Part shown: positions 1-6,242 of the stretch, piece after piece
Layout of the letters: every line of letters starts with the position of its first letter
Numbering within the stretch: position 1 is the stretch's first letter
Source of the DNA: 70-18 sp041691815
GTDB lineage: Bacteria > Pseudomonadota > Alphaproteobacteria > Acetobacterales > Acetobacteraceae
Direction: 5' to 3'
DNA length: 10,823 bases
NCBI GenBank assembly: GCA_041691815.1
Contig: JBEPTZ010000141.1
Span: forward strand, 1 to 10,823
Notes under the pieces: generated by a model
What the model was told of the DNA's origin: nothing
What the model saw: only the letters and a program-made list of their open reading frames with translations
Database searches by the model: none
Position numbers and translations under genes: made by a program

Positions 1-380
1 GTATAGAGCATTTTCGCAAGCTGTTGATCGATTGAGCTGCCACCGGCATCCTTGCCGTCGACCGCGAATGCGATGACCAGCCGTGTAAGCGCGAAAGGAT
101 CGACGCCCATGTCCAGAGCGGAGTAGAAGCGATGGTCCTCGGTGGCAACAAGGGAAGCAGTGAACCGCGTCGGCGGTTGTGCTGCAGGATAGACCGCGCG
201 ATGCTTGGCAGAAAATTCCCTGACCCGCATCGGCGCGTCACGCACGCTCGGTGTGGCGAGCATCAAAACGCAAATGCAAAAAATCCCAGATACCAGGAGG
301 GTTATGACTGCGAAGCAGGCCAGTCGGAGCCATCGGCCATTGATGGAATACACCGATGCCGGTCTGGCGGCGTTCTGCAT
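1..380 (-). CDS. Peptidoglycan glycosyltransferase (GT51 family), N-terminal part, cut by the window edge
   Basis: This is the first 126 codons of a gene that continues beyond base 1. The GT51 family polymerises lipid II into glycan strands on the outer face of the inner membrane. The translation starts MQNAARPASVY, has one hydrophobic anchor at about residues 18-42, then the family's first catalytic motif TEDHRFY, with the catalytic Glu at residue 81, followed by MGVDPFA. The donor-site motif GGSSIDQQLAK lies at residues 113-123 (the usual form is GGSTITQQLAK). The second catalytic Glu would lie outside the window. Whether this is a monofunctional transglycosylase or a class A penicillin-binding protein cannot be decided, because a transpeptidase domain would also be outside. 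The chosen ATG has AGAGG ten bases upstream; the frame stays open further upstream, so the start is not certain. Confidence 0.85.
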   Translation of the reverse strand, partial: MQNAARPASVYSINGRWLRLACFAVITLLVSGIFCICVLMLATPSVRDAPMRVREFSAKHRAVYPAAQPPTRFTASLVATEDHRFYSALDMGVDPFALTRLVIAFAVDGKDAGGSSIDQQLAKMLY

Positions 381-720
381 GCCGACGAAACCTCTGAACG
401 TCGATGTACCATCGCCGGAATGCCTGATGGGAACTCCAGTTTTGCTCCGAAATCGTCTCAAATCACGACACCTTGCCCGGTCGGTTCAAATTTCGATCGT
501 ACCCGCCAGACCGCCATGGGAGCCGTGAGTTGGTGACTGCACGAGGGCAGCCGGCATACCAGATAGCGGTCATTGCCCCGCTACCGCTCAATGGGGGCGA
601 TCAGATTGCGCGTCACCTGACCTATCCAACCCTGCCGCACTGGTCAACGGGAGCAACGCAATCGATTGTCCGATTTCGCGACCAACTCTCGGCGGAAGTC
701 GTACGGTTGGACGATCGGCA
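381..720. other. Non-coding gap between the glycosyltransferase and the histidine kinase
   Basis: No open frame in these 340 bases looks like a protein family. The frames that cross it are continuations of shadows of the kinase gene. It must hold the promoter of the leftward glycosyltransferase gene and the end of the leftward kinase transcript. An imperfect inverted repeat at about 571-602 (attgcccc paired with gggggcgat, one mismatch or bulge) could fold into a hairpin and might end the kinase operon, but there is no clear T-run beside it. No tRNA or other RNA gene was recognised. Confidence 0.5.
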
Positions 721-2106
721 TCACACCGGAAACCTTATCCGCACTCGCAGCCCCGGACTGGCATCCTCCAAGTGCAACTCCGTCTGGTGCAACTCGGCCA
801 CGGCGGCCACGAGGCTCAGGCCGAGACCGCTGCCTGGCGTGGTGCGGCTGCCGTCGCCGCGGTAGAAGCGGTCGAGGATGTGGGCGCGCTCGGCTTCCGG
901 CACACCAGGGCCATTGTCCGAGACGGTCAGTTCGGCCGCGCCATTGATCCGGACCAGCGATACCACGACGATGCAACCGGCCGGTGTATGGCGCAGCGCG
1001 TTTTCGATCAGGTTTACCAGCATTTGCACCAGCAACTCCCGATCGCCGACGCCCTCGGGCCGGCCTGCGCCCGCTGGCGGCAGTTCGGCCCGCAGCACGT
1101 GCTGCTGATCTTCCGCTACCGGCTCGAGGGCTTCGACGACCGTGGTGACGATCTCCGCGAAATCAAGCGCGCGGAAGCCGGCGCGGCGGGAGCCGGCCTC
1201 GATCTGGGCGATGCGCAGCAGGGCGCCAAAAGTCTCCAGGATGCCCTCGGACTCGATGATCGCGCGATCGATCGCCTGCTCATACGCGGCCGGGCTGCCG
1301 GCGGTGGCGCGGGCGGCATTGAGCCCTTGGGACAGCCGCGAGAGCGGGGTTCGCAGATCGTGCGCGATATCGTTGGAGACCTGGCGCAGGCTTTCCATCA
1401 GCGCGCTGATGCGGTCGAGCATGTGATTCAGCGTGACGGCCAGCCGGTCCAGGTCGTCGCCGCTACCGCGCAGCGTGATTCGGCGGGTGAGATCGCCGGC
1501 AATGATCGCCTCGGCGGTGCGGGTGATGGCGTCCACCCGGCGCAGGAAGCCAAGGCTCATCAGCACGCCGCCGCCGATGCCCAGCGTCGCCACCAGTGCC
1601 GCGACCCAACCGAACGCGGCCTGCACCGTGTCCTGCACCTCCTCGATGCGCGAGCGGTCGTCGCCCACCGCGAGGCGGACGCCGTTCGGCAGATCGACCA
1701 CCAGCGCCCGCAAACTTTCGGCAGGTTCCACCAGCGAGTCTTCGTGGCGCGGGCCGCCGGCGATGGTCATCCAGCCGCTGCGGGTCGGCAATTGTGGCAG
1801 CACACCGGCGAGCCGGGTTCCGTGCGGCTGGTCCACCGCGTAGTCCAGCGCCACCGGACCCAGGCCGCGGGTGCGGGCGGCCGCGACCAGCGCATCGAGC
1901 CCGCCGGCCTGGTAGGTGGCCCGCAGGGTCGCGACCTCCGCCGCGATCCGATCGGTCATTTGGCGGTCGAGCGCGCCACGGATGGTCCACAGCGCCACCG
2001 CACCGAGAATCAGCACCGATATGGTGAACAACAGCGCGTAGAGCGCCGCCAGCCGGAAGCTGGCGGTGCGGAGCAGGCGCGGCAGGCGGCGGCTATTCGG
2101 GGGCAC
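721..2106 (-). CDS. Two-component sensor histidine kinase (HAMP, HisKA, HATPase)
   Basis: This 461-residue inner-membrane kinase should autophosphorylate and pass phosphate to the response regulator encoded just before it. Domains in order: transmembrane helix 1 at about 18-41, a periplasmic sensor region of about 120 residues with no recognised fold, transmembrane helix 2 at about 166-188, and a HAMP linker at about 187-240. The HisKA motif NDIAHDLRTPLSRL follows, with the phosphoacceptor His at 249. The N box is NLIENALRHTP (365-375), the G1 box DNGPGVP (397-403), the F box DRFYRGDGSR (412-421) and the G2 box GSGLGL (425-430). All catalytic boxes are intact. The start is GTG, overlapping the regulator's last 14 bases, so translation is probably coupled. 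The ligand is not evident. A heavy metal, an antimicrobial peptide or general envelope stress are all possible, and the sensor region has no His- or Cys-rich cluster that would decide. Confidence 0.93.
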   Translation of the reverse strand: MPPNSRRLPRLLRTASFRLAALYALLFTISVLILGAVALWTIRGALDRQMTDRIAAEVATLRATYQAGGLDALVAAARTRGLGPVALDYAVDQPHGTRLAGVLPQLPTRSGWMTIAGGPRHEDSLVEPAESLRALVVDLPNGVRLAVGDDRSRIEEVQDTVQAAFGWVAALVATLGIGGGVLMSLGFLRRVDAITRTAEAIIAGDLTRRITLRGSGDDLDRLAVTLNHMLDRISALMESLRQVSNDIAHDLRTPLSRLSQGLNAARATAGSPAAYEQAIDRAIIESEGILETFGALLRIAQIEAGSRRAGFRALDFAEIVTTVVEALEPVAEDQQHVLRAELPPAGAGRPEGVGDRELLVQMLVNLIENALRHTPAGCIVVVSLVRINGAAELTVSDNGPGVPEAERAHILDRFYRGDGSRTTPGSGLGLSLVAAVAELHQTELHLEDASPGLRVRIRFPV

Positions 2107-2770
2107 GCATCATGTATCCGGCGCCGCGCACGGTGTGGATCAACTCGGCGTCGCCGCCGCGGTCGAGTTTGGCGCGCAATCGGCTCATATGGGTCTCGAC
2201 GATATTGGTTTTGGGGTCGAAGTGGAAATCCCACACGCCCTCCAGCAGCATGGTGCGGGTGACCACCCGGTCGGCATGACGCATCAGGTATTCGAGCAAC
2301 TGGAACTCGCGCGGCTGCAATTCGATGCGGGCGCCGGCGCGGCGAACCGTGCGCTTCAGCAGGTCCATCTCGAGATCGGCCACCATCAGGGCGGTGACGA
2401 CCTGCGTGAGTGGTGGGCGGCGGGCCAGCGCGTTCAACCGGGCCAGCAACTCGGCGAAGGCGAACGGCTTGACCAGGTAGTCGTCGCCTCCCGCATCCAG
2501 CCCCTCTACCCGGTCGTCGATGCCACCCAGCGTGGTGAGCACCAGTACCGGGGTGCTTTGGCCGGTGGCGCGCAGCGTGCGCACGATGCCGAGCCCATCC
2601 AGGCCGGGAAGCATGCGGTCGATCACCAGCGCGTCGTAGCTTTCGCTGCTGGCCAGGAATAGCCCGTCGCGCCCGTTGGCGGCATGGTCGGTCACGTGAC
2701 CGTGCTGGCGCAGGCCGCCGGTGATGTAGGCGGCTGTCTCGGCGTCGTCTTCGATGACCAGGATCTTCAC
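2093..2770 (-). CDS. OmpR/PhoB-family response regulator
   Basis: This 225-residue cytoplasmic transcription factor is the partner of the adjacent kinase. The N-terminal receiver domain begins KILVIEDD (acidic pocket), has the phosphoacceptor Asp51 in VIDRMLPGLDG, the switch Thr79 and Lys101 in DDYLVKPFAF. The C-terminal winged-helix domain (about 125-222) ends with the typical THMSRLRAKLD and IHTVRGAGYMM segments. The receiver stretch LVKPFAFAELLARL resembles that of metal-responsive regulators of the CusR/CopR/CzcR group, which only hints at a metal or copper role. The frame is open far upstream, but the start is taken as GTG at 2770. There the protein begins exactly at the conserved first beta strand, and AAGGAAG lies five bases upstream. 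It follows the PepSY gene by 79 bases and overlaps the kinase, so all three are probably one operon. Confidence 0.94.
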   Translation of the reverse strand: MKILVIEDDAETAAYITGGLRQHGHVTDHAANGRDGLFLASSESYDALVIDRMLPGLDGLGIVRTLRATGQSTPVLVLTTLGGIDDRVEGLDAGGDDYLVKPFAFAELLARLNALARRPPLTQVVTALMVADLEMDLLKRTVRRAGARIELQPREFQLLEYLMRHADRVVTRTMLLEGVWDFHFDPKTNIVETHMSRLRAKLDRGGDAELIHTVRGAGYMMRAPE

Positions 2771-2849
2771 GGGGGCTTCCTTACGGAGCGGAAAGATAGG
2801 CCGGGCGGCCGGCAAAGCGGAAACCTGCGCCGAACCGGCGGCCGCCGGT

Positions 2850-3194
2850 TCAGTCGCTGTCGTCCCCGCCGTCGCGGTGCTCGCCGCCGGGCTGGGTGGC
2901 GGCGAGTTTGCCGGTGGCCATGTCGACCAGAACGGTGTGCACCCCGTCCTTGGCTGCCACCGCGACGGCAATGGCCGGTGTGCCGTGCTCGCTGTCCAGC
3001 CCGGCGTCGATGGCGGTGCCGCCGGCCGCATGCTCCGCCAGGGTGATCGCCTGCACGAGCGTTACCTTCGACGCCGCCATGGCCGCCACGTCGCCGGCCT
3101 CGGCATGGCCGGATTCGGCCCGTGCGACACCAGCGGTGGCGCCCAGCGCCAACAGGGCGGCGACAGCGACGGGAAGCAGCTTGCGATAGGTCAT
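2850..3194 (-). CDS. Small exported PepSY-domain protein
   Basis: This 114-residue protein has a clear Sec signal peptide (MTYRKLLPVAVAALLALG with likely cleavage after VARA at residue 26). A single PepSY domain follows at about 43-99, recognisable from VTLVQAITLAEHAAGG and VLVDMATGKLA. The C-terminus is acidic and His-containing (GGEHRDGGDDSD). PepSY domains are usually periplasmic and are thought to inhibit or modulate other proteins, and many lone copies sit beside OmpR-type two-component systems. Here it is encoded immediately upstream of such a pair, so a role as an accessory sensor or a regulated output is likely but unproven. The start is ATG with AGAAGGA eight bases upstream, preferred over an upstream in-frame ATG at 3245 because the signal peptide begins directly at it. 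Confidence 0.85.
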   Translation of the reverse strand: MTYRKLLPVAVAALLALGATAGVARAESGHAEAGDVAAMAASKVTLVQAITLAEHAAGGTAIDAGLDSEHGTPAIAVAVAAKDGVHTVLVDMATGKLAATQPGGEHRDGGDDSD

Positions 3195-3307
3195 TTGGAT
3201 ATTCCTTCTGGGATGCGCCGGCACCATGCCGCTCGCTGGCAGCACAATGCGGTGGCGCGGATTGGCGGGGGTGGGAGCGGGCTATACCGATCGCCAAGCT
3301 CGCCCGA

Positions 3308-4105
3308 TCAGGCCCGTTCGTGTGCTTCGGTCGGCACCGCCTCGCGCTGCTGCTTAGTCATGTAGACGACGAGGCCGACGATAACGGCCAGGAACAGTGC
3401 GCTGGTGCCGGGGGTGCCAAGGCCGAGGCCGCCGTCAGCGACCTTCTGTGAGAGCAGATCGCCCATCGAGGCACCCAGCGGACGGGTGACAATATAGGCG
3501 ACCCAGAAGGTGAGGACGGCATTGCCGCCAAGGCGATAGGCCCAATAGGTAAGCGCGATGACGGTGGCGAACAGCAGCGCCGAGAGCGCGTAACCAACCG
3601 CCAGACGCTCGGCCAGCAGATCGCCGCCCGATGTGCCCAGCGCGAAGGTGAACAGAATCGCCGCCCAGTAGAAGGCTTCCCGCCTGGCGCTGAATATGGT
3701 GTGCACCGACAGCGTGCGCTCCACGGCGAACCAGGCGACGAACACCACGGCCAGCGCGCTGGCGAACAGCACGGTGCTGGTGATCAGGGCGACGCCGAGG
3801 TTATCGACCAGATTGTCGGAGACCAGGGTGCCGACGACGCTAATCAGCACCACCGCCAGCCAGTAGACCGCCGGCACGTAGCGACGCATGCGGAACTGCC
3901 ACCAGAGCACCAGCACCAGCAGCGCGCTCATTACCACAGAGGTGCCGCTGAGGCCGAAGCCGAGCGTGGCATTGAGGAAGTCGGCCGCAGTTTCGCCGAC
4001 CGTGGTCGCGAGCACCTTGACGATCCAGAAGATGATCGTGACTTCCGGCACGCGGTTAAGCAGCCGCGCGCTGGATCTAGCGGCTGGGGAGTACGGAGAC
4101 GGCAT
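3308..4105 (-). CDS. Polytopic membrane protein with four internal repeats (COG4705-like)
   Basis: This 265-residue inner-membrane protein has about seven or eight hydrophobic segments. It resembles the uncharacterised membrane-anchored proteins grouped as COG4705, recognised by segments such as IVKVLATTVGETAADFLN, AVVLISVVGTLVSDNL and VTRPLGASMGDLLSQ. Its main feature is a fourfold internal repeat, W-x9-G-x4-D-x-L, with Trp at residues 27, 82, 147 and 201, Gly at 37, 92, 157 and 211, and Asp at 42, 97, 162 and 216. Glycines and buried acids repeated in this way suggest a transporter built by duplication, but the substrate is unknown. The start ATG at 4105 has AAAGG seven to eight bases upstream; the longer frame to 4177 adds an unlikely polar leader. 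The gene lies 113 bp upstream of the PepSY gene on the same strand and may be co-transcribed with it. Confidence 0.85.
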   Translation of the reverse strand: MPSPYSPAARSSARLLNRVPEVTIIFWIVKVLATTVGETAADFLNATLGFGLSGTSVVMSALLVLVLWWQFRMRRYVPAVYWLAVVLISVVGTLVSDNLVDNLGVALITSTVLFASALAVVFVAWFAVERTLSVHTIFSARREAFYWAAILFTFALGTSGGDLLAERLAVGYALSALLFATVIALTYWAYRLGGNAVLTFWVAYIVTRPLGASMGDLLSQKVADGGLGLGTPGTSALFLAVIVGLVVYMTKQQREAVPTEAHERA

Positions 4106-4335
4106 GTGAGCACCTTTTGCGGTTGCGGTATGCGCCACAGTGCCGCCGTCATGGTTGGAGGGGTTTCGCCTGGACATTGGGAATCCCCAATCACCGCCGG
4201 GTGCCTCCGGATGTCCGCAACAATACGGTTTCGTCGGAATCCGGATTTCGGCGGCTCGCTTGGCTGACAGCGTCTCGCGGAGGCGTTATCGGTTGGCGCC
4301 TGCCGCTCAGCGGGCCGACGAGGAATTTCACCACG
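4106..4335. promoter_or_regulatory. Divergent promoter region with two palindromes
   Basis: These 230 bases separate the leftward membrane-protein gene from the rightward PAP2-DedA pair, so they must contain promoters for both. Two palindromes stand out. One is attggg-aatc-cccaat at 4176-4191, with perfect six-base arms. The other is cggaatccggatttcg at 4235-4250, with seven of eight pairs matching. Either could be an operator, for example for the neighbouring response regulator, although OmpR-type regulators more often use direct repeats. No convincing -35/-10 pair was assigned. Confidence 0.4.
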
Positions 4336-4938
4336 ATGTCTTGGAACACGCAGCTGTTTCTGCTGCTGAATGCGCCCGCCGTGCCGGGAGCGGCGGCGTT
4401 GCTCGGCGCCCGGTTGCTTGCCGGCCTGCCCGTGGTGCTGGCGCCGGGCCTGCTGGTCTGGCTTTGGGTGCGCAGGCCAGACCACCGTCGGGCCGCCCTG
4501 CTGGCGGTCGCCATCGGTGCGGGCGCCGGGCAGTTGGCCAATATCGGGCTTGGCATGCTCTGGTTTGCGCCAAGGCCATACATGGCCGGCATCGGGCACA
4601 CCCTGCTGGCGCATGCCGCAGATAACGGGTTCCCCAGCGATCATAGCACCTTGATGTTCGCACTCGGCAGCGGCCTGATGCTGACCGTTGCGGCGCGTGC
4701 CACTGGTGCCGTCGTCTGCCTGCTCGGGCTCGGCGTCGCCTGGGCACGGGTCTACCTGGGCGTGCATTTTCCAGTCGACGTGCTGACGGGCATGCCGGTC
4801 GGGCTGGCAGCGGGGATGGTCGCCCGGTGGATCGAGCCGCTGGTTCGACAGTGTGCGTTGCCTCCGGCGCAGACGTTGTATGTCAGGGCGCTGGAGGTTC
4901 TGCGGCTCCCCGCAGTCATCTTCCCGCGGAACGGCTGA
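4336..4938 (+). CDS. PAP2-family membrane phosphatase, probably undecaprenyl-diphosphatase type
   Basis: This 200-residue membrane enzyme has the three-part acid phosphatase signature. It reads FAPRP (Arg80-Pro81), FPSDHSTL (His103) and ARVYLGVHFPVD (Arg138, His144, Asp148). The PSDH form in place of PSGH is typical of BcrC/YbjG-like enzymes, which dephosphorylate undecaprenyl diphosphate on the periplasmic side so the lipid carrier can be reused. The Lys seven residues before the RP of motif 1 is replaced by Gly73, a variation worth noting. Five or six hydrophobic segments span most of the protein. The start is ATG at 4336 because the protein aligns from MSWNTQLF and the upstream extension from 4117 is not membrane-like; GAGGA lies eleven bases upstream, a rather long spacing. 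The stop overlaps the DedA start (TGATG), indicating coupled translation. A lipid A or phosphatidate phosphatase role is an alternative. Confidence 0.87.
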   Translation: MSWNTQLFLLLNAPAVPGAAALLGARLLAGLPVVLAPGLLVWLWVRRPDHRRAALLAVAIGAGAGQLANIGLGMLWFAPRPYMAGIGHTLLAHAADNGFPSDHSTLMFALGSGLMLTVAARATGAVVCLLGLGVAWARVYLGVHFPVDVLTGMPVGLAAGMVARWIEPLVRQCALPPAQTLYVRALEVLRLPAVIFPRNG

Positions 4939-5600
4939 TGGGCGCTCTGCCGTCCGCGCACTGGGTTCAGGAGCTGATCCCGACCTATGGTCTGTGGGTG
5001 CTGTTCGCGGTGGTCATGCTGGAAAGCACCGGACTACCGGTGCCGGGTGAAACCGCGCTGCTCAGCGCCGCACTCTACGCCGGAACCACCCATCATCTCA
5101 GCATCTTGGCGATCATCCTGGTCGCCACCGCGGCGGCGATCATCGGTGATAACTGCGGCTATGCGATCGGGCGCATCTTCGGGCTGCCGTTGATCGAGCG
5201 CCACGGTGGCCGCATCGGGCTTTCGCCAACCCGCCTCAAAGTTGGCCAGTATCTGTTCATGAAGCATGGGGGGAAGATCGTCTTCTTCGGGCGCTTCGTC
5301 GCCTTGTTGCGGGCGCTGGTCGCGCTGCTGGCGGGGATGAACCGGATGCGCTGGCCGCATTTTCTAGCGATGAACGCGCTGGGTGCCGTTACCTGGGCTA
5401 TGCTGTTCGGTGGTGGCGCCTACTTCCTGGGCGACCAGATCCAACGTGCCGCCGGCCCGCTCAGCATCGGCTTGCTGGTCGCGGCCGCGGTGGGCGGCGC
5501 GGCTGGGATCCTCTTCGTTCGACACCACGGACGGGAGCTGGAGCAACAGGCCGATGCGGCGGTTGCGAGTGACGAACGCAAGCACCGCTCACCGACATGA
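4938..5600 (+). CDS. DedA-family membrane protein
   Basis: This 220-residue protein belongs to the DedA (SNARE-associated/VTT) family. Some members have been shown to act as undecaprenyl phosphate or phospholipid flippases driven by the proton gradient. Family marks visible here are the membrane-embedded acidic loop TGLPVPGE (Glu38), the GDNCGYAIGR segment (Asp71) and the motif FFGRFVALLRALVALLAGM, with the conserved Arg119 and Arg125. Hydrophobic segments cover about 18-48, 53-75, 115-135, 138-165 and 172-194. The C-terminus is polar. It begins inside the PAP2 stop codon, so the two products are made together. The pairing of a C55-PP phosphatase and a candidate C55-P flippase suggests a carrier-recycling unit; this is an inference from family knowledge. 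The start at 4938 is chosen over the open frame to 4827 because of the overlap and because the family's N-terminus begins here. Confidence 0.92.
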   Translation: MGALPSAHWVQELIPTYGLWVLFAVVMLESTGLPVPGETALLSAALYAGTTHHLSILAIILVATAAAIIGDNCGYAIGRIFGLPLIERHGGRIGLSPTRLKVGQYLFMKHGGKIVFFGRFVALLRALVALLAGMNRMRWPHFLAMNALGAVTWAMLFGGGAYFLGDQIQRAAGPLSIGLLVAAAVGGAAGILFVRHHGRELEQQADAAVASDERKHRSPT

Positions 5601-5721
5601 GGTGGTCGTGCCGATAGCGGACGGGGCCAGAGTTCGATCAGATGGAGGGCACCAGTCGAGATTCGATCAAGCCCGAGCGGATCGGTCGATAAGACGCTTC
5701 GGACTGCAGCACTGACCAGGC

Positions 5722-5736
5722 CGATCGCGCCGATCG
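5722..5736 (+). terminator. Possible short hairpin downstream of the DedA gene
   Basis: The sequence cgatcg-cgc-cgatcg can fold into a six-pair stem with a three-base loop. It lies about 120 bases beyond the DedA stop and before the convergent DUF302 gene. The following bases include ttgttct but no true T-run, so this is only a weak terminator candidate. The rest of the 5601-5794 gap shows no gene. Confidence 0.25.
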
Positions 5737-5794
5737 AGCGGTTGTTCTAATGGGCCGCCTATCGCATCCACGAGTGCCGGCTCCTCCGCCACCC

Positions 5795-6196
5795 TTATGG
5801 GGCGGCAGCCGGAATCGCCTCGACCGCCTTGCGCAGCATCTCGCGCACTTTTTCGGCGGTTTCGGCGAGATGGGGATTGGTGATCGCCTGCATCGAGGCG
5901 ACTGGGTCCACCGCGGAGATCTCGACCTTCCCGTCCTGGCGCTGCTGGACGACGACGTTGCAGGGCAGCATGGTGCCAATCTTGTCCTCGGCCTGAAGCG
6001 CCTGATAGGCCATCTTCGGATTGCAGGCGCCCAGGATGCGGTAGGGGCGAAAAACCACGTCCAGCTTCTTCTTGAGCGTCGCCTGCACGTCGATATCGGT
6101 GAGCACACCGAAGCCGTGGTCTTTGAGGGCTTCCGTGGTTGCGGCGATATCGGCGTCGAATGGCATCGAGACGATCTTGGAGAAATGATAGGTCAT
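5795..6196 (-). CDS. DUF302-family protein
   Basis: This 133-residue protein has no signal peptide and no membrane helix, so it is probably cytoplasmic. It shows the DUF302 pattern: FDADIAATTEALKDHGFGVL near the N-terminus, then IDVQATLKKKL, ILGACNPKMAYQAL (Cys58) and TMLPCNVVVQQ (Cys79). The two cysteines in GACNP and LPCN are regular features of the family and could bind a thiophilic metal, but the biochemical function is not established. It follows the copper ATPase gene by 46 bases on the same strand and is probably transcribed with it, which supports a copper-related job. The start ATG at 6196 is the first to give the family N-terminus (MTYHFSKIV). Its Shine-Dalgarno site is weak (GAAAG about nine bases upstream). 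Confidence 0.88.
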   Translation of the reverse strand: MTYHFSKIVSMPFDADIAATTEALKDHGFGVLTDIDVQATLKKKLDVVFRPYRILGACNPKMAYQALQAEDKIGTMLPCNVVVQQRQDGKVEISAVDPVASMQAITNPHLAETAEKVREMLRKAVEAIPAAAP

Positions 6197-6242
6197 GAGA
6201 TGTTGCTTTCGCTGAGGCGTATGGAAGCGGACGCGCCAGCGG

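Noticed and set aside
644..976. Minus-strand frame ending inside the kinase's upstream gap
   Set aside because: It is an out-of-frame reading of the kinase's C-terminal part continued into non-coding DNA, with no family features.
772..2262. Long plus-strand open frame of 496 codons opposite the histidine kinase
   Set aside because: It is antisense to a kinase with every catalytic box intact. Its own translation is rich in Arg, His, Gln and Ala without family motifs, as expected from GC-rich antisense frames.
2093..3031. Longer form of the response regulator starting at 3031
   Set aside because: The first 87 residues are Pro/Arg/Ala-rich and overlap the PepSY gene out of frame. The conserved receiver domain begins at the GTG at 2770 with a good ribosome site.
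4117..4335. N-terminal extension of the PAP2 protein
   Set aside because: The extra 73 residues are Arg-rich and not membrane-like, and they cover the divergent promoter region. The family's N-terminus starts at 4336.
5786..5804. ccgcc...ggcgg inverted repeat as a terminator
   Set aside because: The stem is imperfect, overlaps the last codons of the DUF302 gene and has no T-run on either side.
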